From: a virus
IMG/VR virus record: IMGVR_UViG_3300029989_000111
Span: 1-31,955 of that record
Strand: one strand, 5' to 3'
Length of the DNA stretch: 31,955 nucleotides
A program made the translations under genes and the position numbers. This document shows positions 15,176 to 22,910 of this stretch, in pieces. Below the pieces are notes generated by a model. That model was not told the origin of the DNA and searched no databases. It worked only from the letters and a program-made list of their open reading frames with translations. Each line of letters opens with the position of its first letter. The first letter of the stretch is position 1.

Positions 15176-15682
15176 TTACGCGCCAGCGCGGAACTGTTCG
15201 AGGGTCATGCCCATCACCTTGCACATGGCCACTTCTTGTTCAGTGGCGGCTGCTGGATCTGTCGAGAGAGGCTTTTTGCCATCGGTCTGGCTTTGGCCGG
15301 TCAGCGCCGGGTTGCCGGGGGTCTTGTCGATCAGTGCTTTGAGCTGGGCAATGTTTTGGCGGCCCACGTCGCGCCAGACGCTTTCGACCACAGCAGAGCA
15401 TTTGCCTTGGGCGCGAGCATCGGTGAGCAGCCTGTCGATTTCGCCCTCGCCGTGGCTGGCCGTGAGCTGGGCGACCTGGGTGCTCAGCTCGGTGAACTTG
15501 TCCAGCGCGACCCATTTGCTCGGGTCAGGGTTGCCCGCGCTTTTGAGCGTGGCGTTTTCTTTACACATCGCCGTGGCGTTGGCTTTGAGCGCCTCCACGG
15601 CGGCGACGGCTTGCTCGGCAGTCGTCGCGTCGGTTTCGGGCAGTCCGAGCGCTGCCAGCAGCGCCTTCAAAACTGGATTCAT
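15176..15682 (-). CDS. Z: Nested scaffold protein Z (in-frame internal start in I)
   Basis: 168 aa in the same frame as I, from an internal ATG at 15682 with a good ribosome-binding site: CCGGAGAAATTACC stands just before it. The product, MNPVLKALLAALGLPE and onward, is the helical scaffold part without protease, ending in the hydrophilic EQEVAMCKVMGMTLEQFRAG tail. Mu, like lambda C/Nu3, makes its scaffold from such an internal start. The strong site suggests Z is made in larger amounts than I. Confidence 0.8.
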   Translation of the reverse strand: MNPVLKALLAALGLPETDATTAEQAVAAVEALKANATAMCKENATLKSAGNPDPSKWVALDKFTELSTQVAQLTASHGEGEIDRLLTDARAQGKCSAVVESVWRDVGRQNIAQLKALIDKTPGNPALTGQSQTDGKKPLSTDPAAATEQEVAMCKVMGMTLEQFRAGA

Positions 15683-16249
15683 TGGTAATTTCTCCGGGGG
15701 GTTATCGACCTGAAGGCGGGCCGGGTCGGTGTCGGCCATAGAAAAGCGTGCGGTGAGGGCGGCGAGCTGGACGGCATCCATGCCGTGCAGGCCGGGGTTG
15801 TTCGTCAGGGCCGCGCACAGCAACTTGAGGACGACGCCCGTTTTCTCGTCAAAATCGAACACGGCGCTGATGTATTTGTATTCTTCAGCTTCGATGTACT
15901 GCCTGGCGCGCGCCGTCCAGCGCACGTCGATGGCCCACAGCCCATTTCCGGGGCGGAACTCCAGTGTCTTGAACCATCCAGCGGCGGGGGCGGGCTGGCC
16001 ATTGGTATCCGCAAGCTGAGTCTGGTGTTCGTAGTCAATGACGAATTCGTTGATGCGCTGGTTTGCCAGCGCCACCACGACGGGTGCGTTGGACTCGGTC
16101 AGCTTCCAGGTGCCCCACGGGGTAGGCCGCCCGTCGATGGGGCTGAATTCGCCAGCGGGCAGCAGCTGGACTTCAGCGCCCGCGCCTGCGCCGACCTGGA
16201 ATGTCAGCGCGGCGATATTGGACTTGCGGGGTTTTGCTTTGATCGTCAT
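15176..16249 (-). CDS. I: Prohead protease/scaffold I (Mu gp32)
   Basis: 357 aa from the ATG at 16249, with GGAG upstream; the longer open frame starting at 16321 adds residues not like the family. The N-terminal two-fifths is the Mu-I protease domain: GRPTPWGTWKLT, then NEFVIDYEHQTQLA near 90-103, then VRWTARARQYIEAEEYKYISAVF. The C-terminal part is the scaffold, helical with charged coiled-coil sequence. In Mu the full protein cuts the scaffold during head maturation. It is followed by the nested Z start. Confidence 0.9.
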   Translation of the reverse strand: MTIKAKPRKSNIAALTFQVGAGAGAEVQLLPAGEFSPIDGRPTPWGTWKLTESNAPVVVALANQRINEFVIDYEHQTQLADTNGQPAPAAGWFKTLEFRPGNGLWAIDVRWTARARQYIEAEEYKYISAVFDFDEKTGVVLKLLCAALTNNPGLHGMDAVQLAALTARFSMADTDPARLQVDNPPEKLPMNPVLKALLAALGLPETDATTAEQAVAAVEALKANATAMCKENATLKSAGNPDPSKWVALDKFTELSTQVAQLTASHGEGEIDRLLTDARAQGKCSAVVESVWRDVGRQNIAQLKALIDKTPGNPALTGQSQTDGKKPLSTDPAAATEQEVAMCKVMGMTLEQFRAGA

Positions 16250-16321
16250 GAGGCGCCAATGCTCCCGCAACGGCGCCCATGAGACTACTAAAGTCTTTTG
16301 GGCCGATAGCCGAATTAACAA

Positions 16322-16366
16322 ATTGACGAATTGCGCAATTTGTCAATTTGCATTCGTCAATTGACG
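16322..16366. repeat. Nested palindromes between F and I
   Basis: This AT-rich gap (16250-16367) holds a 26-base inverted repeat at 16322-16347 (ATTGAC and GTCAAT arms, with the perfect palindrome AATTGCGCAATT at its centre, one mismatched pair) and a 12-base perfect palindrome CGTCAATTGACG at 16355-16366. AATTGACGAAT and its complement recur. On the minus strand an exact TTGACA lies at 16347-16342 within it. It could be a promoter/operator for the head genes or an RNA processing hairpin; no T-run marks it as a terminator. Confidence 0.65.
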
Positions 16367-16367
16367 T

Positions 16368-17150
16368 TTATTTCTCTGACTTGAATGCGTCGGTCTTGTC
16401 CTGGAGCATCTGTTCCAGGTGCGCCCGGCGCCCGCCCGGCGGGTAGTGAAAGGCCGGATCCACGCCGGTCGGCACCTGCATGATCTCGCCGGTGCGCTTG
16501 TTGACCATTTCGCGCATCACCTCGGGCGGCGCGGTGCCCACCTTCAGGCCCTCACGCTCAAGCATGGGGGCCGTGTGCTGGATGACCGTGCATTTGCACT
16601 TCCATTCCTTGATCGGATAGTGCGTTTGCCAGAACGGATGATCGGCGGGCAGCACCAGCCCGGCATAGGCCAGGTGCGTGTGGCGCGGGTTCATTGAGGC
16701 GCTGCGCACATATTCTAAAAATGGGAACAGCGCCTGGTTGCGCTGGATACGCTCCCACTGGCCCTCGCTGTAAGCCGTGGCCAGGTTGGTGTCATAAATG
16801 GTTTCCAGCCGCCTTGGGCTGCCCAACTGCACCAGCTTGGTTTCGCCGGTGAGCGGATCGGCCATTTCCTTCTTGCCCCACCAGCCGCGCTTGACCAGGC
16901 GCGGCATCAGCGCCTTTTGAAATGTGGCCAGCGTGGTGCCATCGGCAATGGCCGCATCGACAAAGGACCGGATCTCGGTCAGCAGGTCCAGCTGCATGGC
17001 TTTTGCGACCGTCCAAGCCGCCTGATGCTCCTGCTGCCAGACATCGCGGTAGTCGAAGCTGATGCGAAAGCCTTTCTGGCGGAAAAAGTTGATGGCTTCT
17101 TCCGGGTTGACGGCTTTCAGCAAAGGCTTCAAATCAAACTTTTTAGCCAT
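16368..17150 (-). CDS. F: Head morphogenesis protein F (Mu gp30 / SPP1 gp7 family)
   Basis: 260 aa, shorter than Mu F (about 420 aa) and matching mainly its N-terminal domain. Conserved features are YDTNLATAYSEGQWERIQ (119-136), RHTHLAYAGLVLPADHPFW (156-174), and EWKCKCTVIQ (182-191), typical of the Mu F-like family. The protein belongs to the portal-proximal minor head group and probably enters the head with the portal. The ATG directly follows the stop of the small gene upstream (TAAATG). Confidence 0.88.
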   Translation of the reverse strand: MAKKFDLKPLLKAVNPEEAINFFRQKGFRISFDYRDVWQQEHQAAWTVAKAMQLDLLTEIRSFVDAAIADGTTLATFQKALMPRLVKRGWWGKKEMADPLTGETKLVQLGSPRRLETIYDTNLATAYSEGQWERIQRNQALFPFLEYVRSASMNPRHTHLAYAGLVLPADHPFWQTHYPIKEWKCKCTVIQHTAPMLEREGLKVGTAPPEVMREMVNKRTGEIMQVPTGVDPAFHYPPGGRRAHLEQMLQDKTDAFKSEK

Positions 17151-17318
17151 TTAATGCAGCGATCCCTCAATCCGGCCGCAGGTGCAGCTGAGCTTGCGGA
17201 TCAACTCGCAAGCCAAGGCATTTAAGACCCGTTTAGCCGCCTCGCACGGAAAAATCCTAGGGGTCTGTAGCCCCGTCCCAGAAAAACGCCTTAAAACGCC
17301 CCTTATTTTGAGCATCAT
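17151..17318 (-). CDS. Small protein between portal and F (unrecognised)
   Basis: 55 aa from ATGATG at 17318, which overlaps the portal stop (TGATG), to a TAA that directly touches the F start. It therefore fits the gap exactly, as a coupled gene would. The sequence is basic with Cys near the end (CTC near 46-48) and has no family I recognise. The 5' part is AT-rich with rare-looking codons (TTA, AGG) and holds a GGGG/CCCC hairpin at about 17261-17275. It may instead be an untranslated spacer. Confidence 0.4.
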   Translation of the reverse strand: MMLKIRGVLRRFSGTGLQTPRIFPCEAAKRVLNALACELIRKLSCTCGRIEGSLH

Positions 17319-18925
17319 CACGCGCCTGGCTTCTTGACCTGGTTGAGCTGGCCCCACGCCCTCGCCGCAAACTGGCCACGCGCCAGCATTTCGACCAACT
17401 TTACCGGGTCAACCTGGCTCAACGCGCCCTCCAGCAAATCGCGGAACTCCTGCAAACTGCTGGCGCTGTCCAGCGCAGTCTGGATGGGCTTGAGGGTCTC
17501 TCCCAGCACTTCTTGCCAGTCGCCCTGCATTTCGGCGCTCAGGTCGTCCAGCTCGTCGCCTTCACCGGCACCGGCAACCGGCGCCAGCGGTGGTTGGGCC
17601 TTGAGTCTGGCGCTGGGCGGCGCGCCCGTATTGACCGCCGGGCGGTCTTCGGGCGGCACCGTCATTTCTGGGCGAGCCAGCTGCAGTACCTCGTCGCCCG
17701 CATCGGCCATCGGGATTTTGAGCTTTTCGTGTGCCCATGCGCGCTTGATGCGCATGCCCATGCCCACAAACTTGGGCATGGCCTCGCTGTAGAGCTTGAT
17801 GTCCTCCGGCTCCTGGGTGTCAAACACAAGGCGCGGGCAGCGGCGAGGATCAGCCAGCCCCTTGTTCAGCGCCAAAATCGGGTAAATCAACTGGCGGGTC
17901 AGCGTGGCGGCCAGTTGCTTGGCATCGGCATCGCGCAGGTCTTTGCGCACTTCGTTGTGGACATTGCCCAGCGCCTGGCTGCCGTGTGTGCCTTCGCCGC
18001 TGGTCAGCGTGCCGCCCAAGATGGCCTTGGACATCGTGCGCTCCATCAGGCTGATCATGGCGTCGAACGTCTTGTGGTCGCCTTGGGCGGCGGTCTTGAA
18101 GTCGATCATCATGCCCTGCGGGATGATGGCCGCTGCATCGTGTCCAATGCCCACTACGGCGCGCAGCAGCGTGGCCTTGTCCTCTTTGGTGGCGCTGGCG
18201 TTGTACGTGCCCAAGCGCAGCGGCAGGCCGTAGATTTCCAGAAACTCGGCCAGGTCGCGCACCGCGTAGTTCTTGAACAAAAACGGCCAAGTCAGCACCC
18301 GGAACAGGCCAGAGCGCGACACATAGCCGCTGCGCGCCCGGTGCTGGTGCATCAGCCAGCCAAACTCCCACAGCCGCTCGCCGTCGGCGGTGTTGTCGCG
18401 CAGGCGCAGCTCGTTGCGGCTGATGTCAGGGTTTAAAGCTGTCTTGAACCAGCCTTGAGGCCGGTGCTTGATCTTGACCGGAACATCCCAGCCATCCACC
18501 CGGCCCCAGCTCATTTCCAGCGGCGCAAAGCCGTGGCCAATGCCGTCCGTCATATCAAACAGCACGTCGCCAAAGTCCTCCATCGCCTCCAGCGTCTCGC
18601 AGACAAACTCGGCGTCGGCCTTTTCTGCCGCTGTCGCGTTCTTCGGCGGCACGATGGCCCAGTCGAGCTGCTGCACTGCCATGCGGCGTTTTTGCAGCTC
18701 GCTGAACAGGTGGCCGTCCTTTTCCTCCATGTCGGCAAACAGCTCGTGCTGGGCCGTCAGGTCGCCCTGTTCGGCGCTTTGCAGGATGTTGGCCAGGCGC
18801 GGCGGCGTCAAGCCCCGGCTGGGGTGGTTGTCGAATTCGTGGCGCAGCTGCGCCAGGCGCGCCGTCTGCGGTTCTTCCAGGCGGGCGCTTTCAATCGGAT
18901 TGCCGAATTGGTCAAGGATGGCCAT
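17318..18925 (-). CDS. Portal protein (Mu gp29, DUF935)
   Basis: 535 aa, near the family length. Recognisable segments are LRHEFDNHPSRGLTPPRLANIL (about 27-48), LFSELQKRRMAVQQLDW (73-89), DMTDGIGHGFAPLEMSWG, and FLEIYGLPLRLGTYNASATKEDKATL (about 229-254), all typical of DUF935 portals of Mu-like phages. It forms the ring through which DNA enters the head and joins terminase. The C-terminus is less conserved. Confidence 0.92.
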   Translation of the reverse strand: MAILDQFGNPIESARLEEPQTARLAQLRHEFDNHPSRGLTPPRLANILQSAEQGDLTAQHELFADMEEKDGHLFSELQKRRMAVQQLDWAIVPPKNATAAEKADAEFVCETLEAMEDFGDVLFDMTDGIGHGFAPLEMSWGRVDGWDVPVKIKHRPQGWFKTALNPDISRNELRLRDNTADGERLWEFGWLMHQHRARSGYVSRSGLFRVLTWPFLFKNYAVRDLAEFLEIYGLPLRLGTYNASATKEDKATLLRAVVGIGHDAAAIIPQGMMIDFKTAAQGDHKTFDAMISLMERTMSKAILGGTLTSGEGTHGSQALGNVHNEVRKDLRDADAKQLAATLTRQLIYPILALNKGLADPRRCPRLVFDTQEPEDIKLYSEAMPKFVGMGMRIKRAWAHEKLKIPMADAGDEVLQLARPEMTVPPEDRPAVNTGAPPSARLKAQPPLAPVAGAGEGDELDDLSAEMQGDWQEVLGETLKPIQTALDSASSLQEFRDLLEGALSQVDPVKLVEMLARGQFAARAWGQLNQVKKPGA

Positions 18926-18952
18926 GCAGGTCTTTCTTATTAGATGGGCGGC

Positions 18953-20551
18953 TTACCAGGCACCGCGCTGGGAGCTGCCCAGATCGCGGTCGAGGTCGCT
19001 GTCGCGGTCATTGGCGGGCGCATCCCAGCGGCTGTGGCTCGGTGGCGCGCCTTCATAGGCATAGTCACCGAGTCCGGCCAGCGTGCGGCTAGCAAACCAG
19101 GCCAGCGACCCGGCAATGAAGGTGTCGCCGTGGCGCTTTTTCTTTTGCGCGTCCTGGGTGCGCAGCTCTGGAATCTGCGGGATGCCTTTGATGACTCTAG
19201 GCACCCGGTGGTCGGCCAGCACGTCGGCGTCCATCGGCAGCTCGATGAGCCGGTCTTCAAACGCGGCTTTGTAGGGCGGCAGATGCTCAAGATACCAGGG
19301 CTGCGTGGCCATGACGCACAGGATGCGTGTGGGGCCGTATTTTTGGGCCGTCTCTTCGGCCATTTGCGAGCCTAGGCCGCGCCCGTCCAGCCCGGCACCG
19401 ACAAAGCGCGGCAGCCGGTCGAGGATGTACCAGAGCAACTGCAGTTGCTGGCGAAACGGCATGCCGCGTAGCTCCACCACGAACGGGCAGTACCGGCTCA
19501 GGTTCTGGCGCTGCAGCAGCGGGAAAAAGGCGCTCAGGTCACCCGTGCGCGCAAAGTCGCCGCCCAGGAAGCTGGTTTCATGCTTGGGCAAGGCGTCCAG
19601 CAGCGGCTTGAGGTTGTCCTCGCACCAGCCCAGAATCGTCGAGATTCGGCGCTCTTCAGGCTCAAAAGTGAAAGCTGGGGCGCGTTGGTCGCGCAGCACC
19701 GGCCAGCCTTGGCGCATCTGGCCCTCGACCAGCTCACGGGTCAGGAAGGCGCCGCTGCCGTGCTTGGGCACGCAGTCCAGCTCTTCCTCGGCGTCATCGC
19801 CATAGTTGGCCCGGATTTTGGCCTCCCAGGCGGCTTGCCCCTCGGCGCTCCAGGCTTCGCCCGTGCGCAGGCAGATGCGCTCGTACAGACCCTCGGCCAG
19901 CGCCTCGCCAAAAGTGAACCGGTGGACGCTGTACGGAAAGCGCTCGGCCCGCGTGTCTTTGATCAACTGGTTGAACGGGTTGTCGTCGCCGTCGTGGGTG
20001 CTGATGATGCGCAGGTCGCCGCCCCAGATCAACAGGGCCATCGCCGCTTTCAGAATCTCGCCCTGAGCCTCGTGGAAGGCGGCCTCGTCCAGAATCACCC
20101 GGCCCTGTTTGCCGCGCAAGTTGCGCGGCTTGGAGCTGAGCGCGGTGATGCGGTTGCCGCTGGCAAACTTGATGCTGAAAGCAAAGACCGATTTCTTCTC
20201 TTCGCCCTCCAGCCAGACCTCCTCAGACACCTTGATGGCCTCGGCCACGCTGTTGAAGTGCTCGGCCCACTGGGCGCAGTCGAGAATGAACTCGATGGCC
20301 ATATCCTTCACATAACCGATATACCAAACATCCTGCCCGCTCTTCGCCGCCGCGCACAGCACCGAGTCGCAGGCCTCGGCCCAGCTCAGGCCGATACGGC
20401 GCGACTTCTCCACGACCTTGACCTGCGCCTTGTCGGCCAGCCAGCGCTGCTGGTAGGGCAACAAGACGGCGGGCACACGCGACTCGAACTTGTAGTCGGC
20501 CTGCACGCCCAGCGCCCGCATTTCAGGCGTGATGAGGCTGGCGCCGCTCAT
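18953..20551 (-). CDS. Terminase large subunit (Mu gp28)
   Basis: 532 aa. The ATPase part has a Walker A-like motif EKSRRIGLSWA at 48-58 and Walker B RVILDEAA at 151-158, with a coupling motif near IISTHDGDDNP (182-192). The nuclease part shows GGDFARTGDLS near 330-340 (Asp332) and GAGLDGRGLGSQ near 385-396 (Asp389) as candidate metal-binding Asp residues. It packages DNA, with host flanking DNA in Mu-type headful cutting. The start overlaps the small-subunit stop as ATGA. Confidence 0.92.
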   Translation of the reverse strand: MSGASLITPEMRALGVQADYKFESRVPAVLLPYQQRWLADKAQVKVVEKSRRIGLSWAEACDSVLCAAAKSGQDVWYIGYVKDMAIEFILDCAQWAEHFNSVAEAIKVSEEVWLEGEEKKSVFAFSIKFASGNRITALSSKPRNLRGKQGRVILDEAAFHEAQGEILKAAMALLIWGGDLRIISTHDGDDNPFNQLIKDTRAERFPYSVHRFTFGEALAEGLYERICLRTGEAWSAEGQAAWEAKIRANYGDDAEEELDCVPKHGSGAFLTRELVEGQMRQGWPVLRDQRAPAFTFEPEERRISTILGWCEDNLKPLLDALPKHETSFLGGDFARTGDLSAFFPLLQRQNLSRYCPFVVELRGMPFRQQLQLLWYILDRLPRFVGAGLDGRGLGSQMAEETAQKYGPTRILCVMATQPWYLEHLPPYKAAFEDRLIELPMDADVLADHRVPRVIKGIPQIPELRTQDAQKKKRHGDTFIAGSLAWFASRTLAGLGDYAYEGAPPSHSRWDAPANDRDSDLDRDLGSSQRGAW

Positions 20552-21120
20552 GCCTTCTTGGCCTCGGGAATTCCCAGAATCTTGGTGCGGATCAGTTCGA
20601 CGGCCTCATCGCTCAAGCCGGCCTTTTTCGCGGTCTTGGCCACATCGGTGGCGACCTTGGCCGCTTCGGCAGCAATCAGCTTGCGCAGGTTGATCGCCTT
20701 GTCCACCGCCAGTTTGTCGGCGCTGGCCAAGTCCTTGATCGCCTTGCCCAAAAACATCAGGTCTTCCGGGCTGGCCGTGTCCAAGTCTCCAATGCTCTTC
20801 CAGGCCACCACCCGCAGCATCTCCAGCAGCATGCGGCCCACGTCGCCCTCGGGTTCTTTGCCCAGCTTGTCAACCCACACGGCGGCCACTTGAGTGGCTT
20901 GGCGAAAATCTTCTAGGCGCTCACGGGCATTCTTGACGTAGCGCCCCACCGATGAGCGCGACGCTTCGCCGCCCAGCGCCTCGACGAGCCGGACGATTTC
21001 ATTGATCGTTGCGCGGCCCTCGCGCACCGCCGCGTCCACTGCTTCCTTGATCTTCGGGTCCAGCTTGGTGACGTTGCTCGGGCGCGAGGGCGTGCGCTTG
21101 AAGGTGCTTTTATCGGCCAT
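20548..21120 (-). CDS. Terminase small subunit-like protein (Mu gp27, DUF3486)
   Basis: 190 aa, the DUF3486 family. It begins MADKSTFKRTPSRPSNVTKLDP, has a probable HTH (ATINEIVRLVEALGGEASRSSVGRYVKNARERL, about 38-70, itself a resolvase-like fold), and a helical end. It occupies the Mu gp27 position beside the large subunit; recognition of phage ends for packaging is the likely role. Confidence 0.88.
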   Translation of the reverse strand: MADKSTFKRTPSRPSNVTKLDPKIKEAVDAAVREGRATINEIVRLVEALGGEASRSSVGRYVKNARERLEDFRQATQVAAVWVDKLGKEPEGDVGRMLLEMLRVVAWKSIGDLDTASPEDLMFLGKAIKDLASADKLAVDKAINLRKLIAAEAAKVATDVAKTAKKAGLSDEAVELIRTKILGIPEAKKA

Positions 21121-21129
21121 AAAACGCGC

Positions 21130-21435
21130 TCAGGGCATCGGCTTTTTGACGCCCGGAACGCTGGCGCGCCCGGCGGCCACGTCCGCGCCACGGGTGGTCA
21201 GCGTAGCCAGCGTCACTTCGCCCACGGCGCGGGCCGTCACCAGCGCCTGCTCGGCCAGCCAGGCAATGTCGGTACGCACCTGGTCAATGCTGGCGTTGTG
21301 GCCGTAAATCTGGCCGATGGCGTCGCGCAGCAAAAACACGCTGGCGCTGTAGCCGGGCGTCTGCGCCAGCACCAGCAGCACCGACAGGCGGCGGTCTTCG
21401 GTCAGGTGGGCGAGAAAGTCGGTGGTCATGGTCAT
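21130..21435 (-). CDS. Mu gp26-like winged-helix protein
   Basis: 101 aa with a winged-helix-like pattern (DRRLSVLLVLAQTPGYSASVFLLRDAI, then SIDQVRTDIAWLAEQALVTAR and a beta wing ending TLTTRGADVAAGRA). Related phage proteins are often listed as VpaChn25_0724 type. It lies between gp25- and gp27-like genes as in Mu. The ATG at 21435 overlaps the upstream stop (ATGA); a second ATG lies two codons further. Its role is not known. Confidence 0.78.
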   Translation of the reverse strand: MTMTTDFLAHLTEDRRLSVLLVLAQTPGYSASVFLLRDAIGQIYGHNASIDQVRTDIAWLAEQALVTARAVGEVTLATLTTRGADVAAGRASVPGVKKPMP

Positions 21436-21794
21436 TTGGCCTTCAGCAAAAAATCTTCAATCCGGTTCAGCGACTGGCGGATGGTGTGCCACTCGCGCTG
21501 AGTGGCTTCCTGGTTGGCTTTGATGGCTTTCATGTCGCCCTGCAGCTCGCTGATTTCGTCTTGGCTGGGCATGTATTTCAGGGTTTGCTCAATGCCCACC
21601 ACCTTGGTGTTCAGGTCGGTCATCTTCAGGCTGTAGGCGGCGATGCGCTGGCTCAGCGCCTCCTCGACGGCCTTGATGTGCTGCGCGTTGTCCTTGTCGC
21701 GGGTGGCAAACCAGGTGTATCCAAAAACGGCCACCGTGCCCAGCGCGTTCAGCACCCCGAGCCAGAACCGGCCCGCTTCGTAATCAATATTCAT
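21432..21794 (-). CDS. Mu gp25-like membrane coiled-coil protein (DUF2730)
   Basis: 120 aa: one TM segment near 9-30 (FWLGVLNALGTVAVFGYTWF), then a long coiled coil (about 35-118). This is the DUF2730 layout. In Mu the gp25 gene is in the lysis/terminase neighbourhood. An N-out single-TM protein with a coiled coil could act as an Rz-like spanin or holin helper, but no evidence proves that. It overlaps the holin gene by 4 bases. Confidence 0.78.
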   Translation of the reverse strand: MNIDYEAGRFWLGVLNALGTVAVFGYTWFATRDKDNAQHIKAVEEALSQRIAAYSLKMTDLNTKVVGIEQTLKYMPSQDEISELQGDMKAIKANQEATQREWHTIRQSLNRIEDFLLKAK

Positions 21795-22333
21795 TCGTTG
21801 GCTCCCTCGTTGCGAGCGGCGAGCGTGCCGATCACGTTGTCTTTCTCACGGGAGCCACGGCTCGACCCAAATTCAAACTGGTGTGCATCGCGCAGGCACA
21901 GCCCGAAAATGCTGGCGACAGTGGACAGCAGGCCCACCACCTCGCCCGGAATGTCCTTGCGGAAAAACGTCAGCACGACCAGGCAGGAAACCAGGCCGAT
22001 CACGTCACCCAGCACCATCAGATCAGCCCGCGTGTTGGTGCGCCCAGCCTTGATGAATTCCACGTCGCGTGTGCGGGCTCCCTGCCGGTCAGCCAGGTAG
22101 GCCAGCTCCAGATCCTTGTCAGCGCCCAGCACTGCCAGGTTGAACTGCTGCGCCAGCTCGGCATTAGCCTGAAGCGCCTGCAGCGCTTCTTGCGGCGTTT
22201 TCACACCAGCAACATTTTGGGCGATGGCCACCACCTTTTGAGCGGTATCCAGCGAGCCTTGACCGGCGCCAAAAAACCGCATGATGGACGGCGCGAACTG
22301 GCCCAAAGCGAGGGCGATTGAAATGGGGTCCAT
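21791..22333 (-). CDS. Holin, GTA_holin_3TM family
   Basis: 180 aa. The pattern is a hydrophobic N-terminus (MDPISIALALGQFAPSIMRFFG), a helical soluble part (28-100), two TM segments (about 105-124 and 131-147), and an end with FEFGSSRGSREKDN that is typical of the family. Such holins open the inner membrane so that endolysin reaches the wall. It lies between the endolysin and DUF2730 genes in a lysis cassette. Confidence 0.75.
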   Translation of the reverse strand: MDPISIALALGQFAPSIMRFFGAGQGSLDTAQKVVAIAQNVAGVKTPQEALQALQANAELAQQFNLAVLGADKDLELAYLADRQGARTRDVEFIKAGRTNTRADLMVLGDVIGLVSCLVVLTFFRKDIPGEVVGLLSTVASIFGLCLRDAHQFEFGSSRGSREKDNVIGTLAARNEGANE

Positions 22334-22384
22334 GAGTGATCCTTTAGCGGTGTGCCTGGCGAGTGGTGGGGGTGGAAAGGCGGG

Positions 22385-22843
22385 TCATACGATGCCCTGG
22401 AGGTAGCGCGTGGGCTGGCAGCTTAAAAACACCGCCGTCAGCACATGGCGCCGCGCCGGTGCGGCCGGGGCGGCCAGGTGGACCCAGCTGCCCTCGAAGA
22501 TGAGCTGGTCAAACGGCAGGGGGGAGTCGGCAATGGCCTGCGCCACCTGGCGCGGCGTGCCGTAGCCGGGGCAAATGAAGTCAGCGGCCAGGCCCTGCAT
22601 GTGGGCCGAGCGCAAAGAGCCGCCCGCCAGGTTGTTGACCGCCGGGCTGCGAAAGCCCGAGCTGATGAAGAGGGGCGCGCTGCCCAGCAGCGTGCGCACC
22701 TGCTCCAGCAGCAGCGCCAGGCGCTTGAGGTTGTCCAGCTGCGCGGGCAGCGGCTCATTGCGCAGGCCAGCGCGGGCGGCGGCCTGTGAGCTGGTGAACT
22801 CGGAGAGCTGGAAGTGCGGGCTGAGCGGGATGTCGGGCGTCAT
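22385..22843 (-). CDS. Endolysin, peptidase M15-type
   Basis: 152 aa of the Peptidase_M15_3 family, also seen as phage D-Ala-D-Ala or L-Ala-D-Glu peptidases. The zinc site is visible: SAHMQGLAADF with His81 and Asp88, and WVHLA with His122. An FISSGFRSPAVN segment (59-70) is the usual substrate-site strand. There is no signal peptide, so it needs the holin. It is the first gene of the leftward late operon as read here. Only a weak ribosome-binding site precedes the ATG. Confidence 0.87.
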   Translation of the reverse strand: MTPDIPLSPHFQLSEFTSSQAAARAGLRNEPLPAQLDNLKRLALLLEQVRTLLGSAPLFISSGFRSPAVNNLAGGSLRSAHMQGLAADFICPGYGTPRQVAQAIADSPLPFDQLIFEGSWVHLAAPAAPARRHVLTAVFLSCQPTRYLQGIV

Positions 22844-22869
22844 GCACGCACTTTGCCGCGTGCGCGCTG

Positions 22870-22910
22870 CCTTGGCTATTAAAACAGTTTAGGGTGAAAC
22901 CTAGGAAACC
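22870..22910 (-). promoter_or_regulatory. Possible late promoter region before the endolysin
   Basis: The 57 bases between the membrane-protein stop and the endolysin start are AT-richer than their surroundings. On the minus strand they hold a TTTAAT (22883-22878) that could be a -10 box and a GGTTTC-CTA-GGTTTC direct repeat (22910-22896) upstream, a possible activator site. No good -35 box is seen, which fits an activator-dependent late promoter of the Mu C type, but the evidence is weak. Confidence 0.3.

Noticed and set aside
13820-15688. 622-codon plus-strand frame opposite the capsid genes
   Set aside because: It mirrors the codon bias of T and its neighbours, is rich in His, Arg, Gly and Ala, and runs across several real genes.
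16250-16321. Longer N-terminus for protease I from an upstream start at 16321
   Set aside because: The extra residues are not like the family, and the ATG at 16249 has a better-placed GGAG box.
19580-20893. 437-codon plus-strand frame opposite terminase
   Set aside because: Overlaps two clear terminase genes and shows shadow-type composition.
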